64,000 nucleotides of DNA from Brevibacillus porteri (GCF_003013475.1 NZ_PXZO01000002.1:124001-188000); one strand, 5' to 3'. Positions 1 to 7,243 are shown, counted from the first letter of the stretch. Made by a program: numbers and translations. Notes: generated from the sequence alone by a model not told the origin.

Positions 1-303
1 TCCCATCGGAACCGTTTTCAGACAGGCGGGTGAAAGGGAGATTGGTTCTCCACGTTTTCCAGCGAGCAGCGCTGCTTTTTGTGTAGCGAATGCTACGGCT
101 GACTCATCCTTTACCTGATAAGGATAGACGATCCCTCCACGTCCCGTTACGATGTCGACACACGTGCTGAAGGAGAGCACATCGATAATGACGATCATAT
201 CCGATGTTGCACCGACCTGTTCCACCCCTTCGTATCCCCAATCAAATCGAGCCGTATAGTTTAGTTGTTTGCATACAGGCGTTTCTCCCAAAACCTCCAC
301 CAT
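1..303 (-). CDS. ComB-family 2-phosphosulfolactate phosphatase, N-terminal part
   Basis: Partial gene running off the left edge; it is the 5' end of a minus-strand gene, about 101 codons. The translation contains MIVIIDVLSFSTCVDIV, a run of small residues and then LSPACL, matching the conserved N-terminal half of the ComB family (2-phosphosulfolactate phosphatase, Mg-dependent). The Asp of IDVL is the usual metal-side residue of the family. The ATG at 303 is preceded by a weak AGAGG only one base away, so the exact start is uncertain; GTG 300 and TTG 291 are in frame. ComB works in coenzyme M-type sulfolactate metabolism in archaea, but its role in Bacillales is unclear. Confidence 0.75.
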   Translation of the reverse strand, partial: MVEVLGETPVCKQLNYTARFDWGYEGVEQVGATSDMIVIIDVLSFSTCVDIVTGRGGIVYPYQVKDESAVAFATQKAALLAGKRGEPISLSPACLKTVPMG

Positions 304-414
304 CCTCTATCAAAAATAGTTACTCGTCCCCTTACGTTCGCCGTTACAAATCAAGGCAAGAAACAATATCGTATTATTGTCCCACTAGATTACACAAGAA
401 TGGAGTGAACATGG

Positions 415-861
415 ATGTCTGAAATCGAATACGACGACGATCAAGGTGGTAATGAAAGCAGAAACCACAGACGCCCAAGACGAAATATTGTGAGAACGAC
501 TGGTATTTTGCAAAACAACCTTAGTGTTGCTCTCACCGCTCACCTCGACCTGGTCAATCTGAACACAGAGGATGTTGAAGTACGTGTGCAAATATTGAAC
601 TGGGGTGCTGCGGTTACGCAAACCAATCCGGTTAGTACCTTGGTGGACATCACGCAATTTATCCCAGCCAATACTCGTACTGTATTCAATGGACTTGTCC
701 CCGCTTCCAACCACTATGAAGTTCGCCTCACCGTAGCACGTAACAACGAAAATGTACTTCTCACCACTTATGGCCGTACTTCTATCGGCGGCGGTCAAGT
801 TGTTGGTCTTACAGTGCTTGATAGTCAATTCCAAACAATCGAAATCGAAACTTGTATTTAA
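415..861 (+). CDS. Unrecognised beta-rich hypothetical protein
   Basis: A 148-residue protein I cannot assign to a family. The first 25 residues are acidic and then arginine-rich (RRPRRN). The remainder alternates hydrophobic and polar residues with many Asn, Thr and Val, as in a single beta-sandwich domain, for example LTAHLDLVNLNTEDVEVRV. There is no signal peptide or membrane segment. The start is ATG 415 after TGGAGTG; an earlier ATG at 411 reads into a stop at once. The pattern would suit a spore-surface or appendage protein, but that is only an impression. A terminator hairpin follows directly, so the gene is probably monocistronic. Confidence 0.7.
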   Translation: MSEIEYDDDQGGNESRNHRRPRRNIVRTTGILQNNLSVALTAHLDLVNLNTEDVEVRVQILNWGAAVTQTNPVSTLVDITQFIPANTRTVFNGLVPASNHYEVRLTVARNNENVLLTTYGRTSIGGGQVVGLTVLDSQFQTIEIETCI

Positions 862-883
862 CTATTTTGTAGGAAGAAAATGA

Positions 884-917
884 GGAATTATGGTGGGACG
901 CCATAGTTCCTTTTTTT
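884..917 (+). terminator. Rho-independent terminator
   Basis: Arms 884-893 and 901-910 form a near-perfect stem with a 7-base loop, followed by seven T. It ends the transcript of the 415-861 gene. Confidence 0.85.
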
Positions 918-1022
918 ATCCATACGCATGCAGGAACAGGCGCTGAGGACGATCCCAACGCCTTTTATAATGCTCCCATAGACTGAGACACGGGAGGTTA
1001 AAAAATAAGTTATAATAAGAGC

Positions 1023-1136
1023 ATGGAAAAACGGAACCAATATACCTCAGAGTTTAAAACAAAGGTTGTCCTGGAGGTCCTCCGGGAGGAGCAGACCGTG
1101 AACGAAATTGCTGGCAAGTACGAAATGAGTCTCTAA
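1023..1136 (+). pseudogene. IS3-type transposase OrfA fragment joined to OrfB tail
   Basis: The ATG at 1023 opens a frame that reads MEKRNQYTSEFKTKVVLEVL, then ...EIAGKYEMSL and stops after 37 codons. The first 36 residues are a typical IS3 OrfA helix-turn-helix N-terminus. At about 1130 the sequence jumps, in another frame, into the last 20 codons of OrfB (LNEAKPDQFYVHTI). A large internal deletion must have joined the two. It cannot encode an active transposase. Confidence 0.75.
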
Positions 1137-1192
1137 ATGAAGCAAAACCCGATCAATTTTACGTCCATACTATCTAAAAAATTGCATCCTAA
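1130..1192 (+). repeat. Direct repeat copy 1 (OrfB 3' end)
   Basis: About 62 bases that recur at 1616-1677 with roughly four mismatches. Both copies encode the C-terminal residues of the same IS3-type OrfB; this copy has an in-frame stop caused by ATCTAA where copy 2 has ATCGAA. Confidence 0.8.
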
Positions 1193-1301
1193 AAACAAAT
1201 AACGAAATCAATCGTCGATATATCGTACTTGAGGGTAATAATAATGTGCTTTATGACTTAACTTCTGATGTAATGAAAAGATAATTTTAAGGGGGAGGAA
1301 A

Positions 1302-1574
1302 GTGGTGAATAATCAATGTAATTTAAAATGGGCTGATTTAAGCGATCCAGTTAAAACGATAATAGAACACATTGATATTAATTGTTGTGATGAAGATTTT
1401 CAAGTTGGAACTAAACTAAATATACCGTATTTTAAGGGGAGATTCACTCAAGAAATGGCAGATGCAATTCTCGAATATCAATATTCAATTGAAAATTTAA
1501 ACGAAAATTGTTATTCTGCCGAACTGCAAGATGGTGTATTGATGATAAAGTTCGTTAAGAGTTCAGAGAGATAG
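1302..1574 (+). CDS. Small AT-rich hypothetical protein inside a degenerate IS
   Basis: A 90-residue acidic protein with no recognisable family. It opens with MVNNQCNLKWADLSDPVKT and contains a predicted helix around TQEMADAILEYQYS. A strong GGGGGAGG lies 7-10 bases upstream; GTG 1302 or GTG 1305 are the start choices. Base composition is far more AT-rich than that of flanking genes, and it sits between two copies of an IS3 OrfB tail, both signs of transfer. Its stop codon lies at the junction with the second OrfB remnant. Domain content suggests nothing specific; a small immunity or regulatory protein is one possibility. Confidence 0.6.
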   Translation: MVNNQCNLKWADLSDPVKTIIEHIDINCCDEDFQVGTKLNIPYFKGRFTQEMADAILEYQYSIENLNENCYSAELQDGVLMIKFVKSSER

Positions 1575-1680
1575 TTCGTTATGTCCAATTTTATAACCAG
1601 GAGCGCCCTCATCAATCTCTAAATGAAGCAAAACCAGATCAATTTTACGCCCATACTATCGAAAAAATCGCATCCTAAAC
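1560..1680 (+). pseudogene. IS3-type transposase OrfB C-terminal remnant
   Basis: Reading from about 1562 gives ...REIVRYVQFYNQERPHQS, then LNEAKPDQFYAHTIEKIAS and a stop. That is the normal C-terminus of an IS3-family OrfB (integrase core). Nothing of the upstream catalytic part remains. It contains repeat copy 2. Confidence 0.75.
1616..1677 (+). repeat. Direct repeat copy 2 (OrfB 3' end)
   Basis: Second copy of the repeat at 1130-1192. This copy keeps the open frame and is followed by the right terminal inverted repeat, whereas copy 1 is followed by unrelated AT-rich sequence. Confidence 0.8.
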
Positions 1681-1772
1681 ACTAGGACTACGAAAAGGAG
1701 GACATAACTTATTCCTCAAAAAATCGTGTCTTGACAACGGGCAGCATTACATTTTACTTCTACGACCACGCC

Positions 1773-1808
1773 AAAAAAGAAACTGCCCTCGAAAGGACAG
1801 TTTCTTTT
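1773..1808 (-). terminator. Terminator of the cold-shock gene
   Basis: On the minus strand AAGAAACTG-T-CC and GG-G-CAGTTTCTT pair around a short loop, and a run of six T follows. It lies 11 bases past the cold-shock stop codon. Confidence 0.85.
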
Positions 1809-1818
1809 AAAAGGAGAC

Positions 1819-2022
1819 TTACAGTTTTACTACGTTCTCAGCTTGTGGGCCACGGTTGCCTTGAACGATGTTGAATTGAACTTTTTGACCTTCGTCCAAA
1901 GTTTTGAAACCGTCACCTTGGATTGCGCTGAAGTGTACGAATACATCGTCTCCGCCTTCTACTTGAATGAAACCGAAACCTTTTTCTGCGTTAAACCATT
2001 TTACTGTTCCGTTCGTTTGCAT
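1819..2022 (-). CDS. Cold-shock protein (CspA/CspB family)
   Basis: A 67-residue single cold-shock domain, the standard length for the family. RNP1 (KGFGFIQV, residues 14-21) and RNP2 (VFVHF, residues 27-31) are intact, so it should bind single-stranded RNA and DNA as an RNA chaperone in the cytoplasm. A GGAGG lies nine bases before ATG 2022. The 5' leader is long and AT-rich and contains a 16-base perfect inverted repeat (2086-2143), so regulation through leader structure is plausible. An own terminator follows, so it is a single-gene transcript. Confidence 0.95.
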   Translation of the reverse strand: MQTNGTVKWFNAEKGFGFIQVEGGDDVFVHFSAIQGDGFKTLDEGQKVQFNIVQGNRGPQAENVVKL

Positions 2023-2085
2023 TTAAAAAAACCTCCAAAAATTCAATTTGAATATGCTAGTCATATTTACCGAAGCAAATAAAGC

Positions 2086-2143
2086 TCACATATCATGAAG
2101 GAATACCAGATCATGTGCTATGATACGCCTTCATGATATGTGA
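2086..2143. repeat. 16-base perfect inverted repeat upstream of the cold-shock gene
   Basis: Arms 2086-2101 and 2128-2143 are perfect inverted copies (TCACATATCATGAAGG and its complement) separated by 26 bases. The spacer itself can form a smaller ATCAT...ATGAT hairpin (about 2109-2123). Neither side has a convincing T-run, so a plain terminator is unlikely. It lies between the cold-shock start and a small possible gene at 2151-2312. Confidence 0.8.
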
Positions 2144-2150
2144 ATTTTAC

Positions 2151-2312
2151 CTACTCAGCAAATATGCAAATGTCATGGGACGGAACTGCAAAATTAAAAA
2201 CTAAACCTTTTGAAAACCTAAAACAATGAAAGCCCTTCCTCTCTTCCATCCTTGCGGCTCCGATGACCGCGCCAGTGTGAATCGGGGATTCAAAAATGTT
2301 ATCCATCAGCAT
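2151..2312 (-). CDS. Possible 53-residue small protein
   Basis: An open frame on the minus strand from ATG 2312 (or ATG 2306) to TAG 2151. A GAGGTG lies six bases upstream of ATG 2312, good spacing. The sequence begins MLMDNIFESPIHTGAVIGAA and continues into a basic, aromatic stretch (MEERKGFHCFRF). I do not recognise it. It ends eight bases before the 16-base inverted repeat. It is either a real small gene or a chance frame; the ribosome site favours a gene. Confidence 0.35.
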   Translation of the reverse strand: MLMDNIFESPIHTGAVIGAARMEERKGFHCFRFSKGLVFNFAVPSHDICIFAE

Positions 2313-2452
2313 ACAAACACCTCGATGAATGATTAGGTATCAATTTTTCAAGTAGCAATCTCATTCTACCATGGTTGTACAACAAAAGCAACCGTTCACC
2401 CTTATACTGGGAAGGCGATACTCTGTTACAATAGCATTGGGAGGGATTTCAT

Positions 2453-2797
2453 TTGCAGAATCATACTTTGACAACCATTCAATTATCAGAAATGCTTGAA
2501 AAGAAAGTGCCTGTACTATTATTAGACGTACGCGACGTCGAGAAATTTATCACCGGCAGCCTCGTTCACGATAATGCATCGACCCGAAACGCACCCTATC
2601 TTCTAATGAAGGAACAGGACAAGCCGTTCGATGAAGAAACCGAAAAACTTGCGCAAAATGTGCAGATTGTTACCGTATGTACAACAGGTAACAAAGCTCA
2701 AAAAGCTGCCAATCTTCTTCGTGAGCATGGTTTTCAAGCAAATGCATTGGAAGGCGGCTTAACCGCATGGAAGGAACAATCAAACGAAGCGAAATGA
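2453..2797 (+). CDS. Rhodanese-domain protein
   Basis: A 114-residue single rhodanese domain, likely a cytoplasmic sulfurtransferase. LLDVRDVEKF (residues 22-31) is the usual entry motif and the active-site loop is VCTTGNKAQKAANLL, with Cys 83 as the persulfide-bearing residue and a GGLTAWK ending typical of the family. The start is TTG 2453 after GGGAGGG. The middle segment (ASTRNAPYLLMKEQDKPFDE) deviates from the usual GHIPGA motif, so its substrate is open. There is no obvious operon partner: an inverted-repeat region lies before it and a riboswitch after it. Confidence 0.85.
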   Translation: MQNHTLTTIQLSEMLEKKVPVLLLDVRDVEKFITGSLVHDNASTRNAPYLLMKEQDKPFDEETEKLAQNVQIVTVCTTGNKAQKAANLLREHGFQANALEGGLTAWKEQSNEAK

Positions 2798-2888
2798 GCC
2801 TAATTTATCAACGATTCTAGCTTTTTGCCATATATTACTCCTTTATTTCGATTGGGATTGTCTGATATCGTTGTTCATGCCAAACGAA

Positions 2889-3020
2889 ATAAGCCGAGAC
2901 TTTCTGAAAAGGAAGTGCGGGGGACTTTTTAGTGGATGAGCAATTCCACATGGGGTGAATCGCCGAATTGGCGTAGGGTTGTTTCCTCAACCCGAATCCG
3001 ACAACTAACCTCGTAGGCAA
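2889..3020 (+). promoter_or_regulatory. c-di-AMP riboswitch (ydaO/yuaA type)
   Basis: Conserved ydaO-class landmarks occur in order: GCCGAG at 2893, GGGGGAC around 2920, a GTGGA...TCCAC stem, GGGGTGAATCGCC at 2952-2964 with a GCC...GGC hairpin, AGGGTTG...CAACCC, then CCGAATCCGACAACTAACCTCGTAGGC ending at 3018 (two conserved blocks joined). The leader sits directly before the ribosome site of a secreted CAP-domain protein. Genes of cell-wall turnover are a known regulon class for this riboswitch, which in that class turns expression off when c-di-AMP is bound. The expression platform is short here: the A-rich run and the ribosome site follow at once. Confidence 0.85.
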
Positions 3021-3041
3021 AAAAAAGGAGAGATTTGTTTA

Positions 3042-3776
3042 ATGAAACGTTTTGGTTCTGTTACAATCGCGATGACTCTTGGTCTAGGCTTGGCTTTGAC
3101 AGGGTTTGCTTCTTCTGCTTCCGCAGCATCTAACTGCCCATTGAAGAACGGACAATTCCAATTCAATGTGGGTCAAAATATGGGACAATTCCAAAAAGCA
3201 CCAAATGCACAACAGTTCTTTAACTTTTATCAAAAGCAAGGACAAGCTACACCTGTACAACCATACCCAATTCAACCAGGATCTTTTCAATCAGCACCCG
3301 TGCAGCAAGCACCAGTACAACAAGCACCAGTTCAACCAGCACCAGCGCAACCTAGAAATAACGTCACTCAGCCTGCCGCACCAGTAAATCAAGCGGAACA
3401 AGGAAAAACTGGTGATTTTGCGAAACAAGTCGCGGATTTGGTGAACCAAGAACGTGCCAAAGCAGGTCTCAAGCCTGTTCAAATGGATGCAGCATTGTCC
3501 AAAGTAGCGTTGGCAAAAGCACAAGATATGTCTGCTAACAACTATTTTGACCACAACAGCCCAACGTACGGTTCCCCATTTGACATGATGAAGCAGTATG
3601 GCATTCAGTACTCGACTGCAGGTGAGAATATCGCCATGGGACAACAAAGTCCACAAGAAGTTATGCAACAATGGATGAACAGTGAAGGTCACCGCCAAAA
3701 CATTATGAACCCTGCGTTCACAAAAATTGGTGTAGGCGTCACAAATGGCTACTGGGTACAAGAATTTATCGGATAA
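3042..3776 (+). CDS. Secreted CAP/SCP-domain protein (YkwD-like)
   Basis: A 244-residue exported protein. A signal peptide covers residues 1-28 (MKRFGS...FASSASA). A Gln/Pro-rich linker around residues 75-118 contains repeated APVQQ units, and the CAP domain occupies about 125-244, ending VGVTNGYWVQEFIG. The CAP signatures HNSPTYG, GENIAMG and GHRQNIMNP are all present. Members of this family are extracytoplasmic and often linked to cell-wall or spore functions, but their chemistry is mostly unknown. AAAGGAGAG lies upstream of ATG 3042. A c-di-AMP riboswitch just upstream predicts control by wall/osmotic signals. Confidence 0.9.
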   Translation: MKRFGSVTIAMTLGLGLALTGFASSASAASNCPLKNGQFQFNVGQNMGQFQKAPNAQQFFNFYQKQGQATPVQPYPIQPGSFQSAPVQQAPVQQAPVQPAPAQPRNNVTQPAAPVNQAEQGKTGDFAKQVADLVNQERAKAGLKPVQMDAALSKVALAKAQDMSANNYFDHNSPTYGSPFDMMKQYGIQYSTAGENIAMGQQSPQEVMQQWMNSEGHRQNIMNPAFTKIGVGVTNGYWVQEFIG

Positions 3777-3794
3777 AACGCATTGTACGAAACG

Positions 3795-3830
3795 AAAAGC
3801 CGGTGTCTCTTAATCGAGACCCGGCTTTTT
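3795..3830 (+). terminator. Terminator of the CAP-domain gene
   Basis: AAAAGCCGG-T-GTCTC and GAGAC-C-CGGCTTTTT form a strong stem with a six-base loop and a T-run. Confidence 0.9.
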
Positions 3831-3840
3831 CGTGTAGGCA

Positions 3841-3996
3841 TCATTCCTGCTGTGCTTCGGATGCCTGCTTTTTGGGGGTACAGCAGCAGCTATCCTGCTC
3901 ATTTACCAAAGCGACGTTCTTTTGATTCATTTTTTGCTTGGTTGGGTAAGCAGATACTTGCTGCAGCTCGGCATTGACATCAGACGATTGGTTCAT
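3841..3996 (-). CDS. Possible 51-residue Gln-rich protein with a CCC motif
   Basis: Minus-strand frame from ATG 3996 to TGA 3841, with GAGGGGG eight bases before the ATG. The product is polar and Gln-rich and carries three consecutive cysteines (QDSCCCTPKKQA) near its end. I know no family. On the opposite strand another hydrophobic frame lacks a usable start. Only the ribosome site supports this call. Confidence 0.3.
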   Translation of the reverse strand: MNQSSDVNAELQQVSAYPTKQKMNQKNVALVNEQDSCCCTPKKQASEAQQE

Positions 3997-4096
3997 CCGT
4001 ATGGCCCCCTCGCCGTTTTTTGTGGTGCATCCCTAGTATGCTCGCGGTTGTAAAGGACTCATTCCTAAGGAACACTGGAAGCACATGCAAATGAAC

Positions 4097-5107
4097 CTAT
4101 CTGCTAATGATATGTTCAAGGTCTTTTAAGGCAGCCGCTGCTGCCGCGACAGGATCTGATTTTCCTCCAACGACCAATAAATCCCCCATGACATCTGTTT
4201 CTACCCGTATGGCTTTTGTCGTACCTGATACAGATGCAAATGGATGGGTAAGATCCACTGCACAAAGCTCCACTGCTATAGAAAGTGTGCCATTTGCTTC
4301 CTTTTGGATGCTTCCGATCAGCTTGGGAATCTTCGTATGCTTTTTCCAGTTCTCGATTTGTAACGAGGTTATTTCGCGAATACTTGCGCGTGTGATATCA
4401 GTCAGATTTACTTGCGCACCAAAAGCGGCGTTTGCCAAGATCGTGAGCTTTGAAGCTGTATCCCAACCATCGATGTCGTAAGAAGGGTCCGGTTCGGCAA
4501 TCCCCATCTTCTGAGCGAGCTCGACTGCTTCCACACAGGTGAGCCCCTCTTCCATCATTTTTGTGAGCACGAAGTTAGTCGTTCCCGTAAAAATGCCTTC
4601 GACTCGGTTCACTTCACAGCCTGCCAAGTTATACTGCAATAGATCGATCGTCGGCAGGGCTGCTGCTGTTGCCCCACTCACTTTCAACGCGACGCCATGT
4701 TTTTTGGCTAGAGCGGCTAAGCCAGCATAATCGACAACAAGCGCACCTTTTGATATCGCGATTGCATGTATAGCATGTTCCAATGCATAACGAATAAAAG
4801 TAAGACCGGGTCCTCCCTCTTTTTCAGAAGGACCAGCCTCGATGAGCACATCCGGTTGAACCGATTGGATAAATTCCAGCGCGTTCCATGATGGGTTCTT
4901 TGCTTGTTTTGTATGTGCATAGTCTTCCCATTTTCCTGAATCAATTCCGTTCTCATCATAGAGACCGGAAGCCGAACGAATGACTCCCACGAGTCTGACA
5001 TCCGCTTGATATAGCTCGCGGTATCGGTCCCGTCGCTGTTCCAGCAGTCTGGCTACTTGCTGTCCTACTGTTCCAAAGCCTGTTAACATAATATTCCAAC
5101 GCTTCAT
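4097..5107 (-). CDS. hom: Homoserine dehydrogenase, short form without ACT domain
   Basis: A 336-residue enzyme converting aspartate semialdehyde to homoserine with NAD(P)H, leading to Thr and Met. The N-terminal nucleotide-binding loop is GFGTVGQQV (residues 11-19). The catalytic half contains VEGIFTGTTNFVLTKM and GWDTASKLTILANAAFGA, with the conserved substrate-binding acids and Lys. It ends shortly after DLLVVGGKSDPVAAAAA and lacks the about 90-residue ACT domain of the usual Bacillus enzyme, so feedback inhibition by threonine through ACT is not expected. It lies 19 bases downstream of def, probably co-transcribed. Confidence 0.9.
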   Translation of the reverse strand: MKRWNIMLTGFGTVGQQVARLLEQRRDRYRELYQADVRLVGVIRSASGLYDENGIDSGKWEDYAHTKQAKNPSWNALEFIQSVQPDVLIEAGPSEKEGGPGLTFIRYALEHAIHAIAISKGALVVDYAGLAALAKKHGVALKVSGATAAALPTIDLLQYNLAGCEVNRVEGIFTGTTNFVLTKMMEEGLTCVEAVELAQKMGIAEPDPSYDIDGWDTASKLTILANAAFGAQVNLTDITRASIREITSLQIENWKKHTKIPKLIGSIQKEANGTLSIAVELCAVDLTHPFASVSGTTKAIRVETDVMGDLLVVGGKSDPVAAAAAALKDLEHIISR

Positions 5108-5126
5108 GAGTCAATCTCCTTGCTGT

Positions 5127-5648
5127 TTATGCTCTGTTTCTACTTTTAGCCTGTATCCGGTGCAAGTCCTTGCGATTCAGTTTCTTTCCTGTTTTTGCTG
5201 AGTAGAGCTCTTCTGTATGATCAATAAACAAAATTCCTTCCAAATGGTCCATCTCGTGCTGAATACACCGAGCGAGGAAATCTTCGGCTTCGATTGTCTT
5301 TGTTTCTCCTTGGCGGTTCAGCGTCTGAACTTTGACATAATTCGCCCGACGGACGATTCCAAACACACCCGGTATCGAAAGACAAGCTTCTTGCCCTTCC
5401 TGCTCACCTGATTTTTTCATCCATACCGGATTGATCAGTTCAATCAAGCCGCTACCACAATCCATCACAACTAAACGCTTCGGGATGCCAATCTGTATCG
5501 CGGACAAGCCTGCTCGACCTTTCGCAGCGTAAATCGTTTGGGCCATATCATCCAAAATCTTTTCAACCTGTGGAGTAATGGACGGTACTCTTTTTGAAGT
5601 TTCACGCAAGATAGGGTCCCCCAGGCGAACGATCCTGCGTTCAGCCAT
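5127..5648 (-). CDS. def: Peptide deformylase
   Basis: A 173-residue metalloenzyme removing the formyl group from nascent proteins. All three motifs are present in slightly divergent form: motif 1 GRAGLSAIQIG (usual GxGLAAxQ), motif 2 QEACLSIPG (usual EGCLS, Cys as metal ligand) and motif 3 CIQHEMDHLEG (HExxDHL, two His ligands and the catalytic Glu). The motif variants suggest a type other than the canonical housekeeping copy, so a second deformylase may exist in the genome. It is the first gene of a pair with hom. Confidence 0.92.
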   Translation of the reverse strand: MAERRIVRLGDPILRETSKRVPSITPQVEKILDDMAQTIYAAKGRAGLSAIQIGIPKRLVVMDCGSGLIELINPVWMKKSGEQEGQEACLSIPGVFGIVRRANYVKVQTLNRQGETKTIEAEDFLARCIQHEMDHLEGILFIDHTEELYSAKTGKKLNRKDLHRIQAKSRNRA

Positions 5649-5826
5649 TTCCTTCTCCCTCCCGCATTACTCAGTTTTCGATTTCAAGGTAGCAAATCCG
5701 CTCCTCGCTGTCAAAAGGAACCTCGCAAAATCTGAAATATCCCGCTGGGCAAGGGTGACAAATGCATGTAGATACGCTATCTTTATTGGTAAACATAGAT
5801 GTTTTCAAATGAAGAGGGAGGCTATC

Positions 5827-7134
5827 ATGCATTCATTGGCATCAACGCTGAACCAAACCATCCAGCGGGAAAACCCGCACGTGTTTGAAATGCTGTCTGA
5901 CATCGCGAAACTGATTTATTTCCCAAAAGAAGGGATTCTCAGCCAGTCGGCAGAAGCGAAAGCAAAAGCGAAAAAGTACAACGCAACTATCGGGATTGCA
6001 CTGGAAAACGGTCAACCGATGCACCTTAAGGTCATCCAGGATAACCTGTCTGCTTACCAGCCAAAAGACATTTACGAGTATGCTCCCCCAGCAGGAAAGC
6101 CTGAGCTGCGTGCAGCATGGCGTAAAAAAATGATTGAGGAACAGCCTTCACTGGCTAACCATACGTTTAGTAGCCCAATCGTTACAAACGCATTGACGCA
6201 TGGCCTGAGCATCGTATCTGACTTGTTCGCTGACAACGGCGACAGTGTCATCATCCCGGACAAAAACTGGGAAAACTACGAGCTTACTTTTTCGATCCGC
6301 CGTGGTGCAGAAATGGTCTACTATCCATTATATAACGACGAGATGAAATTTAATGCTGCTGCTTTGCGTGATGCGATTCTCGCACAAAAAGACAAAGGCA
6401 AAGCCATCGTCGTACTCAACTTCCCGAATAACCCAACTGGCTTTACACCAGGTCCAGAGGAAGGAAAACAAATCGTCGCTGCACTCAAAGAAGGCGCCGA
6501 GTCTGGAATCAACATTGTCGCAGTGACAGATGACGCGTACTTCGGCTTGTTCTTCGAGGACTCAATGCACGAATCTCTCTTCGCTAGCCTATGCGACGTT
6601 CACCCGCGCATTCTGCCTGTAAAAGTAGATGGGGCTACCAAAGAAGATTACGTATGGGGCTTCCGTGTTGGCTTCATTACGTATGCATCTCCATCCAGCG
6701 ACTTGCTCAGCGCTTTGGAGCAAAAGACAATGGGAATCATCCGCGCGACTCTTTCCAGCGGATCGCATCCTTCCCAAACATTCGTACTGCACGCAATCAC
6801 AGCTCCGGAGTACAAAGCACAGAAGCAGGAGAAATTCGATATCATGAAAGGCCGTGCCAACCGCGTCAAGGAAGTGCTCGACAGCGGAAAATTCGCTGAC
6901 GTGTGGACTTACTATCCATTCAACTCCGGCTACTTCATGTGCCTCAAGCTAAAGACTGTCGAAGCGGAAACATTGCGCCAGCACTTGCTGGAACAGTATG
7001 GCGTCGGTACGATCGCTCTTGGTCAAACCGATTTGCGCATTGCCTTCTCTTGCATTGAAGAAGAAAACATTGCTGACTTGTTCGAATTGGTCTACAGTGG
7101 TGTGAAAGATTTGGAAAATGCAGTAACCAAATAA
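5827..7134 (+). CDS. Class I/II PLP-dependent aminotransferase
   Basis: A 435-residue fold-type I aminotransferase. ATG 5827 follows AGAGGGAGG; longer in-frame extensions to 5578 overlap def and have no ribosome site. The core shows PNNPTGF (residues ~200), the DDAYFGLFFED segment with the PLP-nitrogen Asp, and VDGATKEDYVWGFRVGF, in which the Lys is the probable Schiff-base residue and the Arg of FRVGF the phosphate contact. The family includes aromatic and aspartate aminotransferases and this sequence does not settle the substrate. It has its own terminator and lies divergent from def-hom. Confidence 0.85.
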   Translation: MHSLASTLNQTIQRENPHVFEMLSDIAKLIYFPKEGILSQSAEAKAKAKKYNATIGIALENGQPMHLKVIQDNLSAYQPKDIYEYAPPAGKPELRAAWRKKMIEEQPSLANHTFSSPIVTNALTHGLSIVSDLFADNGDSVIIPDKNWENYELTFSIRRGAEMVYYPLYNDEMKFNAAALRDAILAQKDKGKAIVVLNFPNNPTGFTPGPEEGKQIVAALKEGAESGINIVAVTDDAYFGLFFEDSMHESLFASLCDVHPRILPVKVDGATKEDYVWGFRVGFITYASPSSDLLSALEQKTMGIIRATLSSGSHPSQTFVLHAITAPEYKAQKQEKFDIMKGRANRVKEVLDSGKFADVWTYYPFNSGYFMCLKLKTVEAETLRQHLLEQYGVGTIALGQTDLRIAFSCIEEENIADLFELVYSGVKDLENAVTK

Positions 7135-7153
7135 TTGGAACAACCACTCTTAC

Positions 7154-7186
7154 AAAAGCGTCTTGGCCTCGTGTCAGGGCGCTTTT
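7154..7186 (+). terminator. Terminator of the aminotransferase gene
   Basis: AAAAGCG (7154-7160) pairs with CGCTTTT (7180-7186), with GGCC-type pairing inside the loop. Confidence 0.7.
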
Positions 7187-7197
7187 CGTTTTCTTTC

Positions 7198-7243
7198 AAA
7201 AAAAGCCCCGGATACCCACGCAGAGTAAATGCGAGGGTTTCCG
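7198..7243 (-). terminator. Terminator of the EamA transporter gene
   Basis: On the minus strand CGGAAACCCTCGCA pairs with TGCGTGGGTATCCG and is followed by GGGGC and a run of seven T. Confidence 0.8.

Larger units (their letters stand above)
984..1734 (+). mobile_element. Collapsed IS3-family element with an inserted AT-rich module
   Basis: The left end around 985-992 (GAGACACG, followed by AATAAGTTAT about 15 bases on) and the right end around 1725-1732 (CGTGTCTT, preceded by ATAACTTATT) are imperfect inverted repeats of each other. Between them lie the start of an IS3-type OrfA, and two copies of the 3' end of OrfB (about 1130-1192 and 1616-1677). The second copy is preceded by the characteristic FYNQERPHQSLNEAKPDQFY segment. 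The central transposase with its DDE residues is missing, so the element cannot move on its own. Confidence 0.7.

Noticed and set aside
3084-3761. Long minus-strand frames inside the CAP-domain gene
   Set aside because: Shadows produced by the Gln/Pro repeat codons; no ribosome sites, and the plus-strand gene has signal peptide and domain motifs.
3840-4034. Hydrophobic plus-strand frame (LLFGGTAAAILLIYQSDVLL)
   Set aside because: A stop precedes it directly and there is no ATG, GTG or TTG near the beginning; probably chance or an unidentifiable relic.
5578-5826. In-frame N-terminal extension of the aminotransferase
   Set aside because: It overlaps def on the opposite strand, has no ribosome site and no family similarity; ATG 5827 has AGAGGGAGG.
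6591-6899. Overlapping frames on both strands inside the aminotransferase gene
   Set aside because: They lie within conserved aminotransferase sequence and have no start signals.
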